From: R-RK-3 sp963834945
Lineage (GTDB): Bacteria; Pseudomonadota; Alphaproteobacteria; Rhizobiales; Rhodomicrobiaceae
Direction of reading: 5' to 3'
Assembly (NCBI GenBank): GCA_963834945.1
Contig: CAWIDT010000011.1
Location: forward strand, 186,001 to 250,000
DNA: 64,000 nucleotides
The position numbers and the translations under genes were made by a program. The notes under the pieces were generated by a model that ran no database searches, was not told the DNA's origin, and worked only from the letters and a program-made list of their open reading frames with translations. This document shows, piece by piece, positions 1 to 9,620 of the stretch (position 1 is the first letter of the stretch; each line of letters starts with the position of its first letter).

Positions 1-2
1 TT

Positions 3-128
3 GGCGAATTGGGCATCAGCGGCTCCGGCGCCGCCGTGGTCAACGCCATCTACAACGCCTGCGGCGTGCGCATCCGCGACTTCCCGGTGACGCTGGACAA
101 GCTGCTGCCGGGCTTGCCGCCGGTTTGA
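3..128 (+). CDS. C-terminal end of a molybdenum-binding (xanthine dehydrogenase family) subunit, partial
   Basis: Only the last 41 residues are in the window, read in frame 3 to a TGA stop. They begin with GELGISGSG and include the stretch VVNAIYNACGVRIRDFP followed by LDKLL. This matches the closing segment of the large molybdopterin-binding subunit of xanthine dehydrogenase/aldehyde oxidase/CO dehydrogenase-like enzymes, where a GE-x-G loop (its Glu is the catalytic base) is followed by a conserved NA-x-Y-NA-x-G-x-R-x-R tail. The substrate cannot be told from this fragment. It is convergent with the RND pump that ends at 310; the gap between them holds no gene. Confidence 0.7.
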   Translation, partial: GELGISGSGAAVVNAIYNACGVRIRDFPVTLDKLLPGLPPV

Positions 129-309
129 CCCTGGTCTCGCGGTAACAGGCTGCTGAATTTAGAGCAAAATCATTTTTGATGGAGACGCCTTCCCGAAATC
201 CCCGCGTAGGCATCGCACAAGCCGTGACCGCAGATACCACAGCAGATGCGGAGGATTTCCCGCCGGCTGCGTGTTCCGGTGAGAGACCTGCCCGCAGCAA
301 GCCCCTCGA

Positions 310-3300
310 TCATGAGCCGCGCGAGGGACTGGCGCCCTCCTTGAGCGCTTCGGAGATGGCCTCGTCTTCGGAGGCGATCCGGGCCTTGAAGCCCTGCCGT
401 TTGGAAGCGATGAACGTGTACATCACCGGCAACACGAACAGCGTGAACAGCGTGCCGATGCTCATGCCGAAGACGATCACGACCGCGAGCGAGAACCGGC
501 TCGCGGCTCCCGCTCCACTGGCGATCAGCAGCGGCACCAGGCCCATCACCATAGCTGCGGTGGTCATCAGGATCGGCCGTAATCTGAGGCTCGCGGCGGC
601 TTCGATGGCGGCACGGCGGTCGAGTTCGTCCTCCTCCTGCCGCTCGCGTGCGACCTCGCACATCAGGATACCGTGCTTGGTGATCAGGCCGATCAGCGTG
701 ACCAGCCCGACCTGGCTGTAGATGTTGAAGGACGACAGCCCAAGCGCCAGCGGGATAAGCGCGCCGACAATCGACAAGGGCACGCTGATCAGGATCACGA
801 ACGGATCGCGGAAGCTCTCATATTGCGCCGCCAGCACCAGATAAATCACGATCAGCGCGAATATGAATGTGAAGACGAGCGCGCTCCCCTCCTGGATGTA
901 CTGGCGGGAGCCGCCGGCATAATCCGTGCTGAAGCCGGTGGGCAGCACATCGGCAGCCTGCGTCCGCAAATAGCTGAGCGCATCGCCAACGCTGACTCCG
1001 ATCATCGGCACTCCGCCGATGGTCGCCGAATTCAGCTGATTGAAACGCGGCAGCGATTTGGCGGTGACCTCGCGGTGGATGGATACTAGGCTGGACAGCG
1101 GCACCGCCGTGCCGTTCGCGGCCTTGACGTAGTACTTGCCGAGTTGTTCGGGGGTCAGCCGGAACGCGCGCGGCGTTTGCGGGATGACCTGGTACGAGCG
1201 GCCGGACAGGTTGATGAGATCGACATAATTGCCGCCGGTCATGGTCGCCAGCGTCGAGCCGATGTCGCTCATTTTGACGCCGAGCGCGGCCGCTTGGGAC
1301 CGCCGGATATCGACGATCGTCTGCGCCGTGTCGAATTTCAGATCGCTATCGACGAAGAGGAACCGTCCACTCTTTTGCGCTGCTTGGACGATCTGGTCGG
1401 TGATCTGGGAAAGCTGCTGAAAGTCGCCGGTGGTCGTGATGACGAACTGCACGGGCAGTCCGCTGCCGGTCGTGGGCAAAGGCGGCGGCGAAATCACCGA
1501 ACCCTTTACGGCGGGGATCGCGCCGAGTGTGCCTTGAAACTGTTGTTGCAGGGTCTTGGCCGACTGGTCCCTTTCGTTCCAGGGCTTCAAGGTGACGCCG
1601 CCGAAGCCGCCGCTCTCATTGTTGCCGAAACCGACGACGATGAACGTCGAGTCGATCGCCGGCGATTGCAGCGCCTTTTCGACGCGCGGCGCGATCTGCC
1701 GCATATAATCGATATTGGCGTCGGAAGGTCCGCTGAACTGCGCAAAAACCACGCCCTGATCCTCGTCCGGGGCGAGCTCGCTCTGCATCTGCGTGTACAA
1801 GAGGCCGATCATCACCAGGATGATGATGACAAACACGACCGTCGTCGGACGGTCGTCCAGCGAGGCTTTGAGCAGCCGCTCATAGCGCTTCTGCAAGCCG
1901 GTGAAGCGGCGGTCCAGCCAGCGCGCCATGCCGGTTTGATGGCCGGCCGGCCGCAGGATGCGCGAGCACATCATCGGCGACAGCGTCAGCGCGATGATGC
2001 CGGAGATGATCACCGCGCCCGCGAGCGTCAGCGCGAACTCCCTGAACAGCGTGCCCGTCAGCCCGCCGAGCAGTGCGATCGGCGAATAGACCGCCGCCAG
2101 CGTGATCGTCATCGTGATCACCGGGCCGGCAATCTCGCGCGTGCCCTTGATCGCGGCCTGGAACGGTGTCATTCCCTGCTCGATGTGCCGGTGGATGTTC
2201 TCGACGACGACAATGGCGTCATCGACCACCAGGCCGATGGCCAGCACCATCGCCAGGAGCGTCAGCAGATTGATGCTGAAGCCGAGCGCGAACAGCGCGA
2301 TGCCGATTCCGACCAGCGACAGCGGGATGGTGACGACCGGAATGAGCACCGACCGGAACGAGCCAAGGAACAGGAAGATCACCACCAGCACGATCCCCGT
2401 CGCCTCGGCCACGGTGGTCAGCACCTCGCGGATCGAGGCGGTGATGAAAATGGTCGAAGTCATAGCGCACGTCCATATTGAGGCCCGGCGGCAGGTCCTT
2501 CTGCAACCCGGGAAGCGCTGTGCGAACGTCCCTGACGACATTGATCGGATTGGCATCCGGCGTCGTCTGGATCGCCGCGAATATCGCCGGCGCTCCATTC
2601 GCGAACACCGCCGAGCTGGTGTCCTGCGCGCCCAAATCCACACTGCCGAGATCGGCGAGCCGTACCAGCTTTGCGCCGTCCGATTTGACAACGAGCTGGC
2701 GAAAGGCATCGACCGATTGCAAATCGGTGCGCGCCACCGTCGGAATGACATTGAAGACGCCCTTCACCGAGCCGGCCGCCGCCTGGAAATTGTTGGCTTG
2801 CAGGGCGTTCACGACATCGGTGGTGGAGAGGGCGTATTGGGCGAGTTTGGCCGGGTCCAGCCAGACGCGCATGGCGAAGATCCGCCCGCCATAGATGTCT
2901 ATGGTCGATACCCCGTTGACCACCGCGAGCTGCGGCGTGATCACCCGCGAGACATAGTCGGTGATCTGTTCCGGGGTCATCTTCTGCGAGGTGAACGACA
3001 GATACAGCGCGGCAAAGCTGCGTCCGGAGGATTTCTTCACGGTCGGATCGTTGATGCCTTTCGGCAAAACCGATCGGACCTGCTGCACTTCCGTCAGCAC
3101 GTCCGTGACAGCTTTGGTCGGATCGGCATTGAGCCGCATGAACACGGTAACGGTGCTGACGCCTTGCGAACTGGTCGATGTCAGGTAGTCGATGCCCTCC
3201 GTCGCCGACACCGCATTTTCGATCGGCTGGGTGACGAAACCGCGCATCGTCTCGGCGTCGGCGCCGGGATAGGTCGTCGTGACGGTAATGGTGCTGGTCT

Positions 3301-3415
3301 GCAGGAAGGGGTATTGCCGCACATCCAGCATGGTGATGGCGCGAAGCCCGCCGAGGAAAATCAGCAGGCTGATGACGATCGACAGGACGGGCCGGCGAAT
3401 GAAGATGTCGAACAT
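310..3415 (-). CDS. RND efflux pump inner-membrane transporter (HAE1/AcrB-like)
   Basis: Proton-driven exporter of the hydrophobe/amphiphile efflux family, the inner-membrane part of a tripartite pump. The protein starts MFDIFIRRPVLS. Its TM4 segment has the paired aspartates of RND pumps (GLVVDDAIVVVENIHRH), and the second half repeats the fold with a TM region near GLITKHGILM. Restored length is 1034 residues, normal for the family. The reading frame breaks near 2455: the N-terminal 320 or so residues are in one frame and the rest in another. Removing one base there gives YDF-TIFITASIREVL with no loss, so I treat it as a sequencing insertion. It lies 17 bp downstream of its adaptor gene, same strand, clearly one operon. 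Substrates (drugs, detergents, plant phenolics) cannot be told from sequence. No outer-membrane channel gene is present here. Confidence 0.93.
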
Positions 3416-3432
3416 GGCGCACGCCCTCCCGC

Positions 3433-4551
3433 TCAGTAATTCGATTGTGCAACATTGGGCGCCGCGAGCGGCGTTTCCTGGACCTTCACCGGCGTGCCAT
3501 TGGAAAGCTTGAGCTGGCCCGAGGTAACGATCTGGTCGCCTGCCGCGAGCCCGTCCGCGACGGCGACCCGGTCCGTCCGGTGCTCGCCCAAAGTGACCTG
3601 CGCCTGCTGGACGGTCGGATTTTCCGCCCCGTTCTGCGGCGGCTTCACCACATATACATAGTCGCCGAACAGATTATAGCTGACGGCGGCCTGGGAAATC
3701 GTCAACACCTTCTGCTCGCCAGACGTCTGAAGCGAGACGTTGACGAACATGCCTGGCAAGAGGTCTGACTTGGGGTTCTCCAGCAAACCTTCGCAGGCAA
3801 TCATGCCGGTCGCCTTATCGACGCGCGGATCGAAGGAGGTGAGCTTGCCCTTTATCGTCAGCCCCGGTCTTGCGTCGGCGGTGACGGTGATGTCCTGGCC
3901 CTTGGACAGCGCGGGAAGTTGTTTCTGGCCGACACTGAACTCGACGCGGAGCTTGGAGATATTCTGCAGCGTTGCGATTGGCGCCCCCGCCTGAAGGTAC
4001 TGGCCGAGGTCGATATTGCTGATCCCGATCTGGCCGTCGAAAGGCGCGGTGATGGTCTTCTTGGCTATTTGCGCCTGAAGCGATTTTACGGTCGCCTGCT
4101 GTGCCTCCAGCTGGAACCGGGTTTGGTTCAGAGTCTGCTGGGTCACCACCTCGCCGACCGGCAGCTTGCTGGTGCGATCCAGTTGATCCTGCAGCAGCTT
4201 GAGCTGCGCCTGAGCGCTGTTCCGGTTCGCGGTTTCGATGTCGGTGTCGAGCTGGACCAATGTGTCGCCCTGTTTGACCGTTTCGCCGGACTTGAAATCG
4301 ATGGACTTGACGACCCCCGCGACCTCCGGCGTCACATCGACGCCATTGACGGCCCTCAGGGTTCCGACCGCCGGGACCGCGTTCTCCCAGGTTTCCTGCC
4401 GAGCCTCTTCAGCCGTCACGGCGATCACCGGATGTGCGCGGCTGGCCATGAATTTGCCGATCATCATGTTCTTGTACTGGATGAAGGCGAACACGCCGCC
4501 GAAGATCACGGCCAAGATCAGCACGAGAATGAAAACGCGCTTCAGTCGCAT
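3433..4551 (-). CDS. RND pump periplasmic adaptor (HlyD/MFP family)
   Basis: Membrane-fusion protein that links the RND transporter at 310-3415 to an outer-membrane channel. I start it at the ATG at 4551 (MRLKRVFIL), which has an AGGAGAG ribosome site about 8 bases upstream; longer readings add an implausible Arg/Pro-rich leader. The N terminus is one transmembrane helix (about residues 5-25). Then come a lipoyl half-motif (GVVKSIDFKSGETVKQGD), a coiled-coil hairpin (about residues 100-160), the second lipoyl half (ITAPFDGQIG), a beta-barrel domain and the membrane-proximal domain. Length 372 residues is typical. It is the first gene of the two-gene efflux operon; no regulator is adjacent. 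Confidence 0.92.
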   Translation of the reverse strand: MRLKRVFILVLILAVIFGGVFAFIQYKNMMIGKFMASRAHPVIAVTAEEARQETWENAVPAVGTLRAVNGVDVTPEVAGVVKSIDFKSGETVKQGDTLVQLDTDIETANRNSAQAQLKLLQDQLDRTSKLPVGEVVTQQTLNQTRFQLEAQQATVKSLQAQIAKKTITAPFDGQIGISNIDLGQYLQAGAPIATLQNISKLRVEFSVGQKQLPALSKGQDITVTADARPGLTIKGKLTSFDPRVDKATGMIACEGLLENPKSDLLPGMFVNVSLQTSGEQKVLTISQAAVSYNLFGDYVYVVKPPQNGAENPTVQQAQVTLGEHRTDRVAVADGLAAGDQIVTSGQLKLSNGTPVKVQETPLAAPNVAQSNY

Positions 4552-4696
4552 ATGGGCTCTCCTGCGAGCCAATTCCGGCTCTGGCAAAGCAGTAGTGCAA
4601 GTCACCCCCCGGGGCGTAACAACGCGGCGCGGTATTAGTTTCCAAAGCACGCGGGGCAACAATTTGTCGCTCCCGGTGCGCTTGAAACAGCGACGA

Positions 4697-4733
4697 AGGC
4701 CCCGGCCGCGATCGGCGATCGCGGCCGGGGCCT
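4697..4733 (-). terminator. Strong intrinsic terminator hairpin after the Do protease gene
   Basis: A perfect 17-bp GC-rich inverted repeat (4697-4713 with 4717-4733, 3-base loop) begins 24 bp beyond the stop of the minus-strand protease gene. On the minus strand it is followed by a moderately T-rich stretch. It separates the protease from the efflux operon promoter. Confidence 0.75.
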
Positions 4734-4757
4734 CATTTGTGGTGGGCAGGCGAGCTG

Positions 4758-6329
4758 TTACGAGAGCGACGTCGTTGCCGGCAGCACGACATAGCGCTGG
4801 TTATCGCCGTGCTTGATCAGGGTCAGCGCTTTGTTGCGCCCCTTGGCCGCAGCGTCGGACAGAGCTTTGCGCAAATCGCTGCCGGAGCTGACCGCGCGGC
4901 CGCCCACTTTCAGGATGACGTCGCCAGTCTCGATGCCGGCCGATGCGGCAAGGCCATCGGGATTGACGCTCGTCACGGCCGTGCCTTCATTGCCCGCCCC
5001 GGAGACGGTCGAAGCCGGCGCGACAGACAAGCCTAGCTTGCCCAGATCATGATCGCCTTGCTCATTGCCCGCCAGCATCTGTTTCTGATCGCTCTTCTGA
5101 GCGTCGAGCGTGATGCTGACGTCCTGCTGCTTGCCGTCGCGGATATAGGCAATATCGGCTTTGCTTTCAGGCGCCATCGCGCCGATCTTGCGTGCCAGAT
5201 CCCGCGCATCCTCGATTTCGGTGCCGTTGACCTTGACGATCACGTCGCCGGCTTTCAACCCCGCCTTCTTGGCCGGCGTGTTGTCCTGGGCCTCGGCCAC
5301 AAGCGCGCCTTTGTCATTCGACAGGCCAAGGCTCTGGGCAATGTCATCGGTAACCGGCTGAATCTGGACGCCGAGCCAGGCCCGATCGATATGTCCATTC
5401 TTCTCCAAAATCGGAACGATCTGGCTGACCGTCGTGGATGGCACGTCAAAGGCGATGCCGACACTGCCGCCGCTCGGCGAATAGATCGAGGTGTTCACGC
5501 CAACCACTTCGCCCTGCAGGTTGAAGGTCGGGCCACCGGAATTGCCCTTGTTCACCGGGGCATCGATCTGGATGAAGTCGTCATACGGGCCAGAGCCGAT
5601 ATCGCGGTTCTCCGCCGAGACGATGCCAGCGGTCACGGTGCCGCCGAGGCCGAAGGGATTGCCGACTGCAAGCACCCACTCGCCGATCTTGGGCGCGGTC
5701 TGGGCCAGCTTGACGAACGGGAAATCGTTGCCATCGACCTTGATCACAGCAAGATCGGTTTTCGGGTCGGCGCCGATCACCTTCGCCTTGTAGCTCTTGC
5801 CGTCATCGGTGCGGATCTTGACCTCGGTCGCGCCGTCTACGACGTGATTGTTCGTCACGGCATAGCCATCCTTGGAGATGAAGAAACCGCTGCCGAGCGC
5901 CTGGGTCATATGGCTGTGCGGGCCATTGCGATTATTGCCGAACGGGGCGGCGCGGAACTGGCCGCCGGGCATGCCCTCGAAGAAATGCTCGAACGGGGTG
6001 CCTTTGAACGGGTTCTGCTGTCCCTCGAAGGGACTTTGCCCGTTCGGCTCATTATCGTTCTGGCTCATTCGTAAGTTAGAGTCGATCTTCACCTCGACTG
6101 CGAACACTGCGGGTTTGACGCGGCTGACAAGGTCGGTGAAGTTCGGCAAGGCGGCGGCCTGCGTTTGCTCGGGCGTCGCGACTGGAACCTGGGCCGAGCT
6201 CGCGATTTGCGGCAAGCCGATACCGGCCACCAACGCGGTAAGGCTGACGCCGATCATCAAATTGCGGATGAAATGCGTCGTTGGACGAGGAGCACGCGGC
6301 TCATCGCCGGTGGGGATAGGTTTGATCAT
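4758..6329 (-). CDS. Do-like periplasmic serine protease/chaperone (DegP/MucD/HtrA family)
   Basis: Degrades or refolds misfolded envelope proteins. The start at 6329 (MIKPIPTGD) has a GGAG site 7 bases upstream and gives 523 residues. A hydrophobic segment at about residues 25-47 is a signal peptide or anchor. The trypsin-like triad is complete: His in TNNHVVDGA, Asp in DPKTDLAVIKVD, Ser in NKGNSGGPTF. Two PDZ domains follow, the first beginning near RAWLGVQIQPV and the second near LGLSVAPA. A Gln/Asn/Pro-rich linker with GGQF lies between the signal region and the protease core, the position of the LA loop in DegP relatives. It is monocistronic, with its own terminator at 4697-4733. Confidence 0.93.
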   Translation of the reverse strand: MIKPIPTGDEPRAPRPTTHFIRNLMIGVSLTALVAGIGLPQIASSAQVPVATPEQTQAAALPNFTDLVSRVKPAVFAVEVKIDSNLRMSQNDNEPNGQSPFEGQQNPFKGTPFEHFFEGMPGGQFRAAPFGNNRNGPHSHMTQALGSGFFISKDGYAVTNNHVVDGATEVKIRTDDGKSYKAKVIGADPKTDLAVIKVDGNDFPFVKLAQTAPKIGEWVLAVGNPFGLGGTVTAGIVSAENRDIGSGPYDDFIQIDAPVNKGNSGGPTFNLQGEVVGVNTSIYSPSGGSVGIAFDVPSTTVSQIVPILEKNGHIDRAWLGVQIQPVTDDIAQSLGLSNDKGALVAEAQDNTPAKKAGLKAGDVIVKVNGTEIEDARDLARKIGAMAPESKADIAYIRDGKQQDVSITLDAQKSDQKQMLAGNEQGDHDLGKLGLSVAPASTVSGAGNEGTAVTSVNPDGLAASAGIETGDVILKVGGRAVSSGSDLRKALSDAAAKGRNKALTLIKHGDNQRYVVLPATTSLS

Positions 6330-6660
6330 GGGAAGTCTCCAAGCTGGTGTCGCGCGTGTGACCGCGCAACCAATGGAAACCATTATGGCAAAAGCAATCT
6401 TTCCTGATTATGGACATCTCGTTAAAGATAGGTAAGGTCCAGGGCGGTCGAGAGGCGGCAAGGGCAAGACGACGAAAGTTGCCTGGCATCGCACCCCTCG
6501 TCGGGTGGCATCGAATGCGGGTCGATGTCATCCACAGCGGACTTATTGGACGTGAGCGCGGGCATGTTTTTCTGGCAAACGGCACATTCCGAGATCCGAT
6601 TTCTTTGCACTGACTTGCAGCGTCTGTAGCTCCGTGGCCTCAATCCGAGCCGTCACGTAT
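6330..6660. other. Non-coding stretch upstream of the Do protease
   Basis: I see no supportable gene here. Short open frames lack ribosome sites and resemble nothing known. The protease promoter must lie in its left part (minus strand); a 9-bp palindrome CCATTATGG is at about 6379-6387. The right edge runs into the 84-bp tandem repeat. Confidence 0.5.
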
Positions 6661-6828
6661 TTTGGGGATTTTTGCAGCCCGGCGGGATGCTCAAGTCTAT
6701 GGTCTCGGCAGGCCGGCGATCAGCACCGCGATAACGCCCGTCACTTTGGGGATTTTTGCAGCCCGGCGGGATGCTCAAGTCCATGGTCTCGGCAGGCCGG
6801 CGATCAGCACCGCGATAACGCCCGTCAC
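6661..6828. repeat. 84-bp tandem direct duplication, two copies
   Basis: Copy 1 is 6661-6744 and copy 2 is 6745-6828, head to tail, with a single difference (T versus C at the codon before the DUF1614 stop). Copy 2 contains the last 17 codons and the TGA stop of the DUF1614 gene plus downstream bases. Copy 1 is therefore a non-coding duplicate of that 3' end. The length, 84, is a multiple of three. It looks like a recent local duplication rather than a mobile element or CRISPR unit. Confidence 0.95.
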
Positions 6829-7482
6829 AAAGACACCGTCGAAGGTGCCGGCGCCACCGATGGACGCCACCGGTGCACCCAATTGCTGGATCTTGTCGAG
6901 ATTGAGCAGGTCGGCGCCGAGAAGGCAGCCCAGGCTGCCGCTGATATAGGCGACCGCCGCGGCGCCACGGCGCGCAACGACGATCGCGGCAATGGCGGCC
7001 ACAAGCGCCGGGAGGAGCGTCGGAACGGCGATGCCTACGCCCTGGATGGGCTGAGCCATGGCATGAACGGCAAAGGTCACGATAGCGGTCGCGATCAATC
7101 CTGATACCCAGAGCCCCTGCTGGGCGAGGAGATAAAGGGAAAGAAGGCTCGGTATCAAGGCGCCACCGACATTGACGGCAATGATCGTGCCCGGCCAGTC
7201 AACCAGGGTCGGGATGACATAGGGCATGCCGAACATGCTAAGCACAGGCTCATTGACGATCACCCGCTCAGTCGGCAATTCCGCAACCGGGATATTGATG
7301 TAGCTGCCGAACAATGATGCAAGCAACAAGGCGAGCGCTGCCGGGGCGCTAATGCCGAGCCTTGCGTAAACGAAGGTCAGTGCGCGGATCTGGATGAGCG
7401 CAAACAGAACCACAAAAACGAAGACAAGTGCGGAGAAATAGTAGGGTGAAAGCGGCAGATAGCCGAGGTGATTAAAATGCAT
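6775..7482 (-). CDS. DUF1614-type multi-pass membrane protein
   Basis: A 235-residue protein made almost wholly of about seven hydrophobic helices, starting MHFNHLGYLPLSPYY. Motifs include SYINIPVAELP, PTLVDWPGTIIAVNVGGALIP and SGSLGCLLGADLLNL, the pattern of the uncharacterised DUF1614 family, whose molecular role is not known to me. The C terminus (VLIAGLPRPWT) lies inside the 84-bp tandem repeat; because the duplicate copy lies beyond the stop it does not change the protein. It is divergent from the ccm genes and has no obvious partner. Confidence 0.7.
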   Translation of the reverse strand: MHFNHLGYLPLSPYYFSALVFVFVVLFALIQIRALTFVYARLGISAPAALALLLASLFGSYINIPVAELPTERVIVNEPVLSMFGMPYVIPTLVDWPGTIIAVNVGGALIPSLLSLYLLAQQGLWVSGLIATAIVTFAVHAMAQPIQGVGIAVPTLLPALVAAIAAIVVARRGAAAVAYISGSLGCLLGADLLNLDKIQQLGAPVASIGGAGTFDGVFVTGVIAVLIAGLPRPWT

Positions 7483-7828
7483 CAGGATCTCGCCAGTCCC
7501 CTGGACGCGCCGCGATCATCCCCTTGCGGAGGCGGCCTGATGCGGATCATACAGCACCCGGGCAAGACGCGCGAGCAGGACCGCCGTCCGGGTCCCCGGC
7601 ATCATACCAGATCATGGCGGTCGCTCCCCTCGCGTCCGTTCTCAACAAACTTGAAATTCTCATCCCGGCGGGTAGCAAGCCTCCTTGTACCAGAAAGGCA
7701 CAGCATCGAAAGCGGACGCAGCTGAGACAAAGCGCATATCATCTCAGTCCGCACCTACAACACCGAGGCTGCCACATCTAAGACGGGCGCTTGCAAACTT
7801 TCGCCGCAACGGTCAAATATGAAGGACC
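7483..7828. other. Divergent intergenic region between DUF1614 and ccmC
   Basis: No gene seen. It must hold the promoters of both flanking genes. A short inverted repeat (CTGAGA/TCTCAG, 14-base spacer) lies near 7730-7756. I could not pick a convincing -35/-10 pair. Confidence 0.4.
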
Positions 7829-8578
7829 ATGCTTAGCTTTTCGACGCTTGCCAATCCTAGCTTTTTCATGCGGCTCACCGACCGCGTTCTGCCATGGCTG
7901 GGCGGAGCGGTCGCCGTGGTGTTCGCTATAGGGCTTTATCTGTCGTTCACGGCGCCGCCGGACTACCAGCAGGGCGAGACGGTGCGCATCATGTTCATTC
8001 ATGTGCCGGCCGCGTGGCTGGCGATGTTCTGCTACATGCTGATCGCCGCATCCGCTGTCGGATCGCTGGTGTGGCGGCATCCGCTGGCCGATGTCGCGGC
8101 CAAGACGGCGGCTCCGATAGGCGCGGCATTCACGCTGCTGGCACTCGTCACGGGCAGCCTCTGGGGCAAGCCCATGTGGGGCACCTATTGGGTCTGGGAC
8201 GCACGGCTGACCTCCGTGCTGGTGCTCTTCTTCCTCTATCTCGGGCTGATCGCGCTGTGGCAGTCGATCGAGGAACCCGCTCGCGCGGGACGCGCCGCAG
8301 CGATCCTGGCGCTGGTCGGCGTCATCAATATCCCGATCATCAAATTTTCTGTAGACTGGTGGAACACGCTGCATCAGCCGGCCAGCGTGATGCGGTTGGG
8401 CGGACCGACCATAGACCCGACCATTCTTACGCCACTGCTGGTGATGGCCGGCGCCTACACCCTGCTGTTCGTCTGGCTGCACCTGAAAGCCATGCGTGCG
8501 GAAATTCTGCGGCGGCGGGTGGAAACAATGATGGTGACGCGTGTTACTCGTGCTGCATCGCTGAAAGCCGCTGAATAG
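7829..8578 (+). CDS. ccmC: Haem exporter/handler CcmC (cytochrome c maturation)
   Basis: Inner-membrane protein that presents haem to the chaperone CcmE in System I cytochrome c biogenesis. It has six hydrophobic helices and the tryptophan-rich periplasmic WWD segment (GKPMWGTYWVWDARLTS) that holds haem. Flanking histidines are in FIHVPAAW and NTLHQPAS. Length 249 residues is normal, and AAGGA lies just upstream of the ATG. It opens a ccmC-ccmD-ccmG operon (8-bp gap, then a 4-bp overlap). The usual upstream ccmA and ccmB are absent; a divergent unrelated gene sits there instead. Confidence 0.95.
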   Translation: MLSFSTLANPSFFMRLTDRVLPWLGGAVAVVFAIGLYLSFTAPPDYQQGETVRIMFIHVPAAWLAMFCYMLIAASAVGSLVWRHPLADVAAKTAAPIGAAFTLLALVTGSLWGKPMWGTYWVWDARLTSVLVLFFLYLGLIALWQSIEEPARAGRAAAILALVGVINIPIIKFSVDWWNTLHQPASVMRLGGPTIDPTILTPLLVMAGAYTLLFVWLHLKAMRAEILRRRVETMMVTRVTRAASLKAAE

Positions 8579-8586
8579 GAGAGAAG

Positions 8587-8772
8587 ATGGACCTGGGACC
8601 TCATGCAGTCTTTATCTGGACCGCTTACGGACTGACGACCTCAGTCATTACCCTGCTCGTCGCGCGAGCCATCTTCGACGAGCGGCGCATGCGTAAGGCG
8701 TTGGTGAAGCTGGAGCAGCAGGGCGTAAGGCGGCGCTCGGCCGCGCATTCCGGAGACGATATGCGCTCATGA
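8587..8772 (+). CDS. ccmD: Haem exporter small subunit CcmD
   Basis: A 61-residue protein with one transmembrane helix (about residues 9-27, VFIWTAYGLTTSVITLLVA) and a basic cytoplasmic tail, in the fixed position between ccmC and ccmG. CcmD binds the CcmABC complex and helps release haem-loaded CcmE. An AGGAGAG ribosome site precedes the ATG, and its end overlaps the ccmG start. Confidence 0.9.
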   Translation: MDLGPHAVFIWTAYGLTTSVITLLVARAIFDERRMRKALVKLEQQGVRRRSAAHSGDDMRS

Positions 8773-9374
8773 CATCCGGTGCCCTGAACGGGCGCCGGTC
8801 GCGCGGTGGATATGTTCTGCCGCTGATCGTCGTCACAATTATGAGCGTGTTTTTCTTCATTGCGCTCCGGTCGGGAGATCCCTCGCGGCTCCCCTCGCCA
8901 TTAATCGGCAAACCGGTGCCGCAGTTTACGCTGGGGCCGATCGAAGGACTGAATGCCGCGGCCGCCCGGCCCGGCGTGTCCAGCGACGATCTGGCTGGCG
9001 GCGAGGTGACCATCGTCAATGTCTGGGCGTCCTGGTGCGGGCCCTGCATCCAGGAGCAGCCGCAGCTCATACAATTCAAACGGCAATACGGGGTGCGGCT
9101 CGTCGGCATCAATTACAAGGACGAGCCTGAAGCCGCGCGCCGGTTTTTGGAACGGCACGGCAATCCGTTCGACGCCATCGGCGCAGACCGAAACGGACGC
9201 GTGGCCATCGATTGGGGCGTTTACGGCGTCCCGGAAACCTATGTCATCGATGGGCGCGGGAGGATCGCGTATAAATTCATCGGCCCGCTATCAGCCGGCG
9301 CCATACAGAACGAGCTGCTTCCCGCCGTGACGAAGGCGAGACAGGCCTCGCCGCGCCGCGATGCACAGAGCTGA
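8769..9374 (+). CDS. ccmG: Thiol:disulfide interchange protein CcmG/DsbE
   Basis: Membrane-anchored periplasmic thioredoxin that reduces apocytochrome c cysteines before haem attachment. It has one N-terminal transmembrane helix (about residues 15-33) and a thioredoxin fold with the active site WASWCGPC near residue 90. The family signature GVYGVPETYVIDGRGRI carries the cis-proline. 201 residues. It overlaps ccmD by 4 bp (ATGA), indicating translational coupling. Confidence 0.94.
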   Translation: MTSGALNGRRSRGGYVLPLIVVTIMSVFFFIALRSGDPSRLPSPLIGKPVPQFTLGPIEGLNAAAARPGVSSDDLAGGEVTIVNVWASWCGPCIQEQPQLIQFKRQYGVRLVGINYKDEPEAARRFLERHGNPFDAIGADRNGRVAIDWGVYGVPETYVIDGRGRIAYKFIGPLSAGAIQNELLPAVTKARQASPRRDAQS

Positions 9375-9377
9375 GCG

Positions 9378-9602
9378 TCAGATATTGTCGTCGTTGATCT
9401 TATCCGAATAGGGGTCGTCCGCACGGTAATTGCCTCGCCCTCTCGGCAGGAGCAGCAGCAATAAAACGGCGGGCGGCAGCAGGAACGAAAATACCATCCA
9501 GTAGCCAGGATGCCTGCCTTTGTTCGGAGCTGTCGCTGCGGCAACCACTCCCGCCACCAGCGCAGACGCCAGATAGATCGTGATTTCGAGCCCGGGTTGC
9601 AT
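9378..9602 (-). CDS. Small two-helix membrane protein, unknown function
   Basis: 74 residues, start MQPGLEITIYLAS, with a good AAGGAG site 7 bases upstream. Two hydrophobic helices (about residues 7-23 and 33-52) are joined by a short basic loop containing NKGRHPGYW. The tail is charged (RADDPYSDKINDD). I do not recognise a family. It is convergent with ccmG (3-bp gap) and divergent from dapF, with a 10-bp inverted repeat between the two divergent starts. Confidence 0.6.
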   Translation of the reverse strand: MQPGLEITIYLASALVAGVVAAATAPNKGRHPGYWMVFSFLLPPAVLLLLLLPRGRGNYRADDPYSDKINDDNI

Positions 9603-9620
9603 GACAAATCTCCTTGCCCT

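Noticed and set aside
1144..2481. 445-codon plus-strand frame opposite the RND pump gene
   Set aside because: Arg/Asp/His-rich antisense shadow of the transporter; no domain pattern.
6661..6828. CRISPR or mobile repeat
   Set aside because: Only two directly abutting 84-bp copies with no spacers, no terminal inverted repeats and no transposase; it is a local duplication.
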